The position numbers and the translations under genes were made by a program. From Ophiothrix spiculata (taxonomy: Eukaryota; Echinodermata; Ophiuroidea; Amphilepidida; Ophiotrichidae): a stretch of 23,975 nucleotides of DNA. The notes beneath the pieces were generated by a model. It was given only the letters and a program-made list of their open reading frames with translations, had not been told where the DNA came from and did not search any database. Positions within the stretch are counted from its first letter, which is position 1; each line of letters begins with the position of its first letter. This document shows, in pieces, positions 18,467 through 23,975 of this stretch. The stretch lies in NCBI GenBank assembly GCA_000969725.1, contig JXSR01S073130.1. The stretch is one strand, 5' to 3'.

Positions 18467-18540
18467 GCGCCAGTGCTGAGATTCGAACCCTCGATCTATG
18501 GATCTTAAGCCCGATGCTCTTACGGCCTGACTACGACCCC
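18467..18540 (-). mobile_element. tRNA-like SINE head or tRNA pseudogene
   Basis: On the minus strand it reads GGGGTCGTAGTCAGGCCGTA, then AGAGCATCGGGCTTAAGATCC and AGGGTTCGAATCTCAGCACT. TAGTCAGGCCG resembles an A box and GGTTCGAAT a B box. The T-stem pairs poorly and the acceptor stem cannot close, so it is not a functional tRNA. No SINE body is obvious beyond it. Confidence 0.55.
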
Positions 18541-18545
18541 ATTTA

Positions 18546-19299
18546 TCTCATTCAATAAAAATGTTGAATCAGTTGAGGATAAAATGTGAACAATGTAGGC
18601 TTAGTATATTTTACAGCACATTCTGATGCATAAACTGCCATGACTGTGGTCATATTTGTGTTTATGTTGTGTCGCTGTAGGCGTAAAATACAAGTGGTAA
18701 CGTATGTGATAAAATGCTCAATTTGTTTCCGGTAGTATGATTTAAAGCATCATTGTCGTACTGTTAAACAAAATTATTAGTATAGCTATATTTTTGGAGT
18801 AATTGGCGAATGTAATCAATTTGTTGATTAAGAATGCTGCTAATTATTGATGATATATATAGGTTTTAATGGCAAGCATTCAAAATCAGTGATATGACTA
18901 TATTGAAACTTGACAATTTTGCAAGATTTTAAACCCCAAAATATTATTACTTTTCATCATCGCCAAACAACATTATCAAAGGTACTTCCAAGGGATGATT
19001 TTGTCATATATTTTAATTTCATCCCACTTGAAAAAGGCAAATATAAGGTCTTAACCTATTTGTAATAGATTTAAATAATTAGCCTTTATTCGGTTCAGTC
19101 AAATGTGCTATTTTCTGTAACTTTGAAAGCATACCTTAGCCAACGTTTTGATACTATCTTGATATTTTCATTTTTAAAATGCAAATATGATGCCAAACCC
19201 CTTTAAAAAATCACCCGGGATCTGCAGACTTGATATCTAATCATATTAATAAGTATATTTATAACATTTTATCTATTTTGATTTGTTACATCTTTGCAG
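18546..19299. other. AT-rich intronic sequence upstream of exon D
   Basis: No coding signal until the acceptor at 19298-19299. No internal repeats noticed. Confidence 0.45.
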
Positions 19300-19348
19300 G
19301 ATAGCAGTCTTCTATTATTGGGAGCAGTAGGCAGTTATTACTGGCAGG
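19300..19348 (+). CDS. Integrin alpha subunit, internal exon D (LLLLGAVGSYYWQG)
   Basis: This 49-base micro-sized exon has an acceptor (TACATCTTTGCAG) and a donor GTAAGT at 19349. It encodes DSSLLLLGAVGSYYWQ plus the first base of the following Gly codon. The sequence (L)LLGxxGSYYWQG is the conserved integrin alpha block directly after CQAGFSxDxTK, so order and spacing fit the family exactly. The usual Gly-Pro before GSY/GSF in RGD-class subunits is Ala-Val here, a form I associate more with I-domain and leukocyte-type alpha chains. The exon ends in phase 1. The next exon, expected to begin with a Gln-rich (G)Q(L/V) segment, is not convincingly visible in the remaining 4.6 kb. Confidence 0.9.
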
Positions 19349-19563
19349 GTAAGTTGCCATGGTAACCTAACAATCTATTGGCTTGTTAATATATAATGCA
19401 TTAAAATATATTGGTTGAAGCAAAGTATTATGTCTTAAACCATGCTTCCTTATTTAATTTACATGTATTTGTTCTTATCCACAGCTGATTAGTTGACTGT
19501 ATTCATTTCATTGAGGGCCCATGCTTTTCCTGGTGAGAGCATTTCCCCAGTTTCTTTACACTC

Positions 19564-20019
19564 TTAAGGTGTCTGGTCCATGATAGATCTGACCAAAATT
19601 TTTAAAGTAAAAATCAGTATGAATGATATTTTATCGATGTAGAATCGATTTTTAAAATAAAAATTTGGGGTTACCAAACTCGTTTTTGCATGCGAGTCGG
19701 TTTAAAAACAGCATTTTTTGAGGTATTTTGGGAAAAATTAGTACAGGGAAATGTGGCAAAAGTGACATTACTTAGTGTTGATTCAAAAACTTCCCACCAA
19801 AATTTTTTGTCAATTTTTTCTCAAAAGTTGCGCATAAGTATGTTCTTTCTAATAGAACAATAAAAATTGGGGGTCACTGACCTATTTTTAACAAAAAAAT
19901 ATACAATGTGACAATTTTTTGGCTTCAAAATTCTATTCTGCATATACTGCGTATGTGTGTTGTTGCACTTGCGAAATCAAAACAAGCGTGTACCAGTACG
20001 CGTGGACCAGACACCTTAA
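19564..20019. mobile_element. TTAA-ended MITE, family C, 456 bp
   Basis: Perfect 17-base inverted ends including TTAA: TTAAGGTGTCTGGTCCA at 19564-19580 and TGGACCAGACACCTTAA at 20003-20019. Interior AT-rich, no ORF. Different in sequence from the TTAA elements at 1, 6380 and 15980. Confidence 0.85.
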
Positions 20020-20029
20020 AATGAAAAAG

Positions 20030-21437
20030 AGTAGAGTAGAGTGAACGTTCACTCTTTCTTAGAGTGAATTTTGTTTCACTCAAGTGAAATTGAACAGGTA
20101 TCACTCAAAAAGAGCGAAATGTCACTCCTTCAGAGTTAAACTTCACTCTTTGTTAGAGTAATTACATTTGTCACTCTTTTACAGATTAAGAGTGGTCAGT
20201 GTGCAAATTAAAGAAAAATATCTGGTAATCCTGCGGATTACCAAGTCTTTAAATCTGGTAATCCGCAAACATTTTTGGTAATCCGTAATTTGCCGCCGAA
20301 ATAAGAAAAATCATAATTGAATTATGATCAAGTGATTTTTTACCCAATAAAGCCAACACAAATGGGCGAGATATTCAAAAGTACCTAAGAAATCAACAAA
20401 TGTCATACCCAATATGCAAATAAGGTTATTACAATATTATTTTATCATACCTTAACATTAATTCCCCAAATCACTTATCAAACATGAATTAAAAATCACA
20501 GAACTACATGTATATCAAGATACAGGCCTACCTATTCAGAGCATCTGGCTTTTTTTCTTTCTTATTTGCCTTTATGCCAAATTTAGATGAATCTTGAATG
20601 TAAAATATGCAAATTAACTCTTAATAATTTACTTTTTATCATTTGTTGCAAAAATAATGATTTTCTAAATTTTGAAATGAAGTTATGATGACTTAAAAGT
20701 CTTAATTTGGCAAAAAACAAAGATGACAATTTAACACCACAGAAAATATATATTACTGTAAATACTTGATCAGGATCACTTTAGTTAATGTGACATACAG
20801 GGCTTGAGAAAATGCCCTAGCAGCCATAGCACTTAGGCTGTATTGAATTCTCTGATAGGTGATAGATGACTTGGTCTTGAAAATGGCTTTGAGATACCAG
20901 TTACCACATCATAATATGTCCGATTTTAGGTTGAAAACGAGCATCAGAAACAAAAATATCCAACGAATTAGACCTTGGAAATAGGTGGAAAAGGTACTCA
21001 AAATCAAGCTCAAGTTCATGGAAAGTGAATCTGGGCGTCCCACGGATTACCTGCTGTGAAATTCTGGTCATCCGACCTCAATTTTGGTCGTCAGGACGCC
21101 CGGATTACCACTTAATTTGCACACTGGTGGTGTAAGTGACCAATCTTTGAAATAGTGGCAAATGTAACTCTAACAAAGAGTAAAGTATAACACTCTCTTT
21201 GAGTGAAACCCCATTCAATTTCACCGAAAAGAGTGTTGTTTCATTCAATTCACTCCAAGAAAGCAGGCATGATTATCTTCAGGTTTTTGCCTAAATTCAG
21301 GCAAAAATGCTTAGATCTTCACTGTACAAAAGTATTGGGAAATTTACATTTTCAGGCAAATTCAGGCAAAATTACAAAAAGCCATAACCATCCTTGAAGA
21401 AAGAGAGACCGTTCACTCTTTCCATTTTAGAGTGTAA
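20030..21437. mobile_element. Outer long-TIR element with CACTCTT subterminal repeats, split by a nested insertion
   Basis: The left arm 20030-20196 and right arm 21127-21437 are inverted, diverged copies. Matching blocks include AGAGTGAACG, AGTGAATT, TTTCACT, GTGAAATTGAA, CTCTTTGTTAGAGT and TACATTTG. The right arm holds about 110-130 extra bases (21265-21395) containing CAGG/GCCT hairpins. Many CACTCTT/AGAGTG units are spread along both arms. The 930-base element at 20197-21126 separates the arms. No transposase. Confidence 0.7.
20197..21126. mobile_element. Nested hAT-like non-autonomous element, 930 bp, with GGTAATCC subterminal repeats
   Basis: The ends CAGTGTGCAAATTAA and TTAATTTGCACACTG are exact inverted copies, and CAGTG..CACTG resembles hAT termini. 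Subterminal GGTAATCC(G) motifs occur at 20224, 20235 (inverted), 20257 and 20277 on the left, and at 21044 (inverted), 21066 (as GGTCATCCG) and 21102 (inverted) on the right. GTGGT flanks both ends, but a full 8-bp duplication is not evident. The interior has no recognisable ORF. Confidence 0.75.
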
Positions 21438-21440
21438 CAT

Positions 21441-23975
21441 ATCTACGGTGTCTATCAAGTCACAACCCAACTACAAGCCTCTAAAATTCAATCACTCATA
21501 GCCTAAGATGTTGACAACTGTGGAATAAGGACCATTTTAAACCATTTAAAACTAATTAGCTATCAAAACTCTTACATGAAATGTATACATCACTTGCTTA
21601 AATTTTTCACATTTTGCTCATATTTTATACTGCACAATGGTACAGACCCCCTTCAAATGTCCTGTCTTAACTCAAGTCAGAGCCAAACACTTATCAAAAT
21701 CATCACATACATACAGACAGTTATATAAAACATTGCATTTCTGATGAGTTCATTATCCATGGGGAATTTGCTGTAAATCCAAGCTTTGGTGCATAGAAAT
21801 CAGTTACACTTACCATTGACGACATAACATGAGTTATTTCTCTGAAATATTTCATTTGAAACAAGTATTTCATACTTATCATCCTTAATCTAATTTCAAG
21901 ATTTACGTCAGTTCAAATTCTTGAAAATAAGTTTGCGGTAATGTTTGTCACATGTAAGAAAAAATAATCTACATGTAACTTTCAAAGGACATTATCATTA
22001 AAATTACAAAAAATAGAGAATTCAGATTTCAGATATTCTGTCTTAGGCCAAAAAAAAATTGTTTGGTTGTCCTTCACAACTTTTTTGGAGCAAGTGCAGG
22101 CGGGCGGATTTTTTAAAAAAGATTTTGTTTTCAACACCAAATTATGGTCTCTATAAAGATCAAAAAAAGTCTACTGTACCGAAAAAACCTCTTTATACAA
22201 GCCTAAAAAACAGTATAAAAATTTAAACAAAATGAAAACAATAACTAAAAAAGTATTTTCAAAAGATCAAAATGCTCAATAAAAAAACCTTTTGGGGAAA
22301 TCTGAAAATTAGGCCTTATCAAACATCTTTTTTTTGGCCTTATCAAACATCTTTGATTTGGTTTAAAGATATTTTTCCGAAATTTGTGAAAATGAATATG
22401 ATAGTTATGAATCCAACTGTTGCTGGCGAAGGGTTTTTGGCACTTACAAGAAGATGTGTGTAGAAAACACTCATCAAGAGGCACATTTTCTTTGTGTTCA
22501 ATGATCGAGTTCGAGGGATATCAAAAAGTTTTTAAGATCACCCATAAGGAAAAGAGCTATGTCGATGAACTTTTGTCAGGATGGTCACTCGTTCTTGTGT
22601 ACATTATGGTGCAAAAATGATATCAATGGCATTTATACTTTCTAAACAGGTGTCGACAGATGTCAACAAACTGCCGCTGCTGAACAGATAAACTGCATGG
22701 AGAAATCAAAGAAACGTGACGTGATTAAATCCCTGCATTGAAGGGTTACAGCCCAGTAATTCTATGATGGAAAGCCCAAATTTTAGAAGTTTGGTACCAT
22801 AGTATAGATTAGGATCTCCTCTTTCCATTGATGCCAAAATTATTGAAATCGGTCGACAAATGACGTCATAATGATGTAATGAAGCATGACCGACCTAAAA
22901 ATGTTGATTTTTAGCCAAATACAAATTATGGATTTTTTTGGCTAAAAGAGGATCTCTATAATGTCCAAAAAAATGTGTCGGTTTATGGACAGTCAATTTT
23001 AAGTGGTAGAAATGTGTAACTTTGCACATTGCGTATGCAAAGATGACTCAAAGGTGGCATAATAAAAGTAGGTTCCTGTCTGCATTTCTTCTGGGTGATT
23101 TTTAAAACTTTTTGATACCCCCTCGTATGAGCTCAAGCCTCAAGGTTTCATTCAGAAGGAGATCTGGTAGAGAGGAAGATGACTACAAAGTGAAATATTG
23201 CAAAGCAAAGGAAGCAGATTGGCAATAAGAATCTTGTAAGCCGTAATTCAGAAGCTTTATTGAAATATGATGATGACAGGAAATCAATTGTACGAACTTG
23301 ATATTGTTTTATTTAACCCAATAGCTTATTCCTGAAAGCTGGTAGTCTGGTATGTTCTAAGCGCAGCTCTAGATACCCATTCATACTGATTAGCACCTGT
23401 GCCCCAGTTTACAAATACCAACAAACAGATATTTGATCTGATTTGTAAAAACATAAAAAAATAATCTTTTCTTGCTTTTAAAAAATTACAAAGTTGGTAG
23501 AATCAATAGCAAATCATAGAAATAATCAGAGCCAAAAAAATCTCTAAAGCTGCATTTGATATGAGAAGGAAATAATCTAGAATGATTATAAAATATTATA
23601 TGTTTGATATGTAAAGATTTTCCTTGGAATTTTTTCAAATCTTTCATTTAATCTTGAATGGTTTCAGATATTTTTCTATATATATAGATCGATCATGAGC
23701 TTTTTATAGATACCCTAAAGCAACAAATAACAAGAAATTCCTTTAAAAGTATTGTAAATCTCATCAATTAAGGTGGTAGCATAGTGCTATAAGGACAAGT
23801 AGAGTACGGTAGTAGTGTTTCTTTGTCAAAATATGATGAAATATGAGGTGTTCCTTAATGCCTACTGTAGGCTACATGTTACATTTTATGTTTTAAATTT
23901 TAAAAATGATCATGTGATAAAGTTCAACAGAGCCTATTTTTCACCAGAATGTCATTTCATATGGCATGCTGTTTC
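21441..23975. other. Intronic or downstream sequence, no gene seen
   Basis: AT-rich, no convincing integrin exon. Noted: GGCCTTATCAAACATCTTT in tandem at about 22313 and 22338, a family-B-like end fragment near 22047-22080 (AGGCCAAAAAAAAATTGTTT), and an acceptor-like site at 22649 followed by a 30-codon frame that does not match integrins. Confidence 0.4.

Noticed and set aside
18467-18540. A functional tRNA gene on the minus strand.
   Set aside because: The B box is good but the T stem has only about three pairs and the acceptor stem does not close.
22650-22741. Acceptor-like TTTCTAAACAG followed by a 30-codon frame in the right phase (G VDRCQQTAAAEQINC...) as a possible next or alternative terminal integrin exon.
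   Set aside because: The peptide does not resemble the segment expected after SYYWQG, the pyrimidine tract is weak, and no poly(A) signal follows closely. Only a spliced cDNA would rescue it.

Overview
This window is eukaryotic, intron-rich, AT-rich animal DNA. The only recognisable host gene is part of an integrin alpha subunit on the + strand. Four short coding exons (2460-2557, 8276-8414, 13446-13510, 19300-19348) are separated by introns of about 5.0-5.8 kb. Each has GT-AG boundaries, and the exon phases join into one open frame. Spliced together they cover about 117 residues of the N-terminal FG-GAP beta-propeller: a QWFGAS motif, then CAPRFVWF, EPVGACYV, YSPC, HCQAGFSVDLTK and finally GSYYWQG. 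These motifs and the spacing of the four cysteines fit the RGD-binding (alphaV/alpha5/alpha8/PS2-like) class best. The 5' and 3' ends of the gene lie outside the window, and exon 4 ends in phase 1 with no convincing next exon before 23975.

Nearly everything else is intron filled with small non-autonomous DNA transposons, foldback elements and short interspersed elements. They include a hAT-type MITE with an 8-bp target duplication (3420-3751), a tRNA-derived SINE on the minus strand (4430-4690) and a degenerate tRNA-like SINE head (18467-18540). There are several families with TTAA ends (1-461, 6380-6725, 15980-16520, 19564-20019) and a family with TTGTGTTGCCCTCA-type ends (9781-10003, 17151-17381, 13544-14922). 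A 1.06-kb mariner/IS630-like element (13758-14817) carries a decayed transposase fragment and sits inside a member of that last family. A second nested pair lies at 20030-21437. No rRNA, functional tRNA, CRISPR array, bacterial operon or intact transposase is visible. The short ORFs elsewhere are chance or repeat-derived.

The organism is probably a marine invertebrate deuterostome (echinoderm or hemichordate type). I infer this from the integrin class, the very large repeat-rich introns, and MITE ends such as GCCCGTAGCCA. It is an inference, not a proof.

Layout. 1-2459 is the upstream intron, with a TTAA element and a long foldback at 2000-2264. Exon A is followed by intron A (2558-8275), which is packed with TIR elements, a SINE and a degenerate repeat array. 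Exon B is followed at once by a roughly 150-bp tandem duplication of its own 3' half plus splice donor (8320-8846). Intron B (8415-13445) holds palindromic repeats, telomere-like repeats and MITEs. Exon C is followed by intron C (13511-19299), with nested transposons and the inverted partner of the first element. Exon D is followed by the final intron (19349 to the window end), with two large TIR structures and then mostly unannotatable AT-rich sequence.
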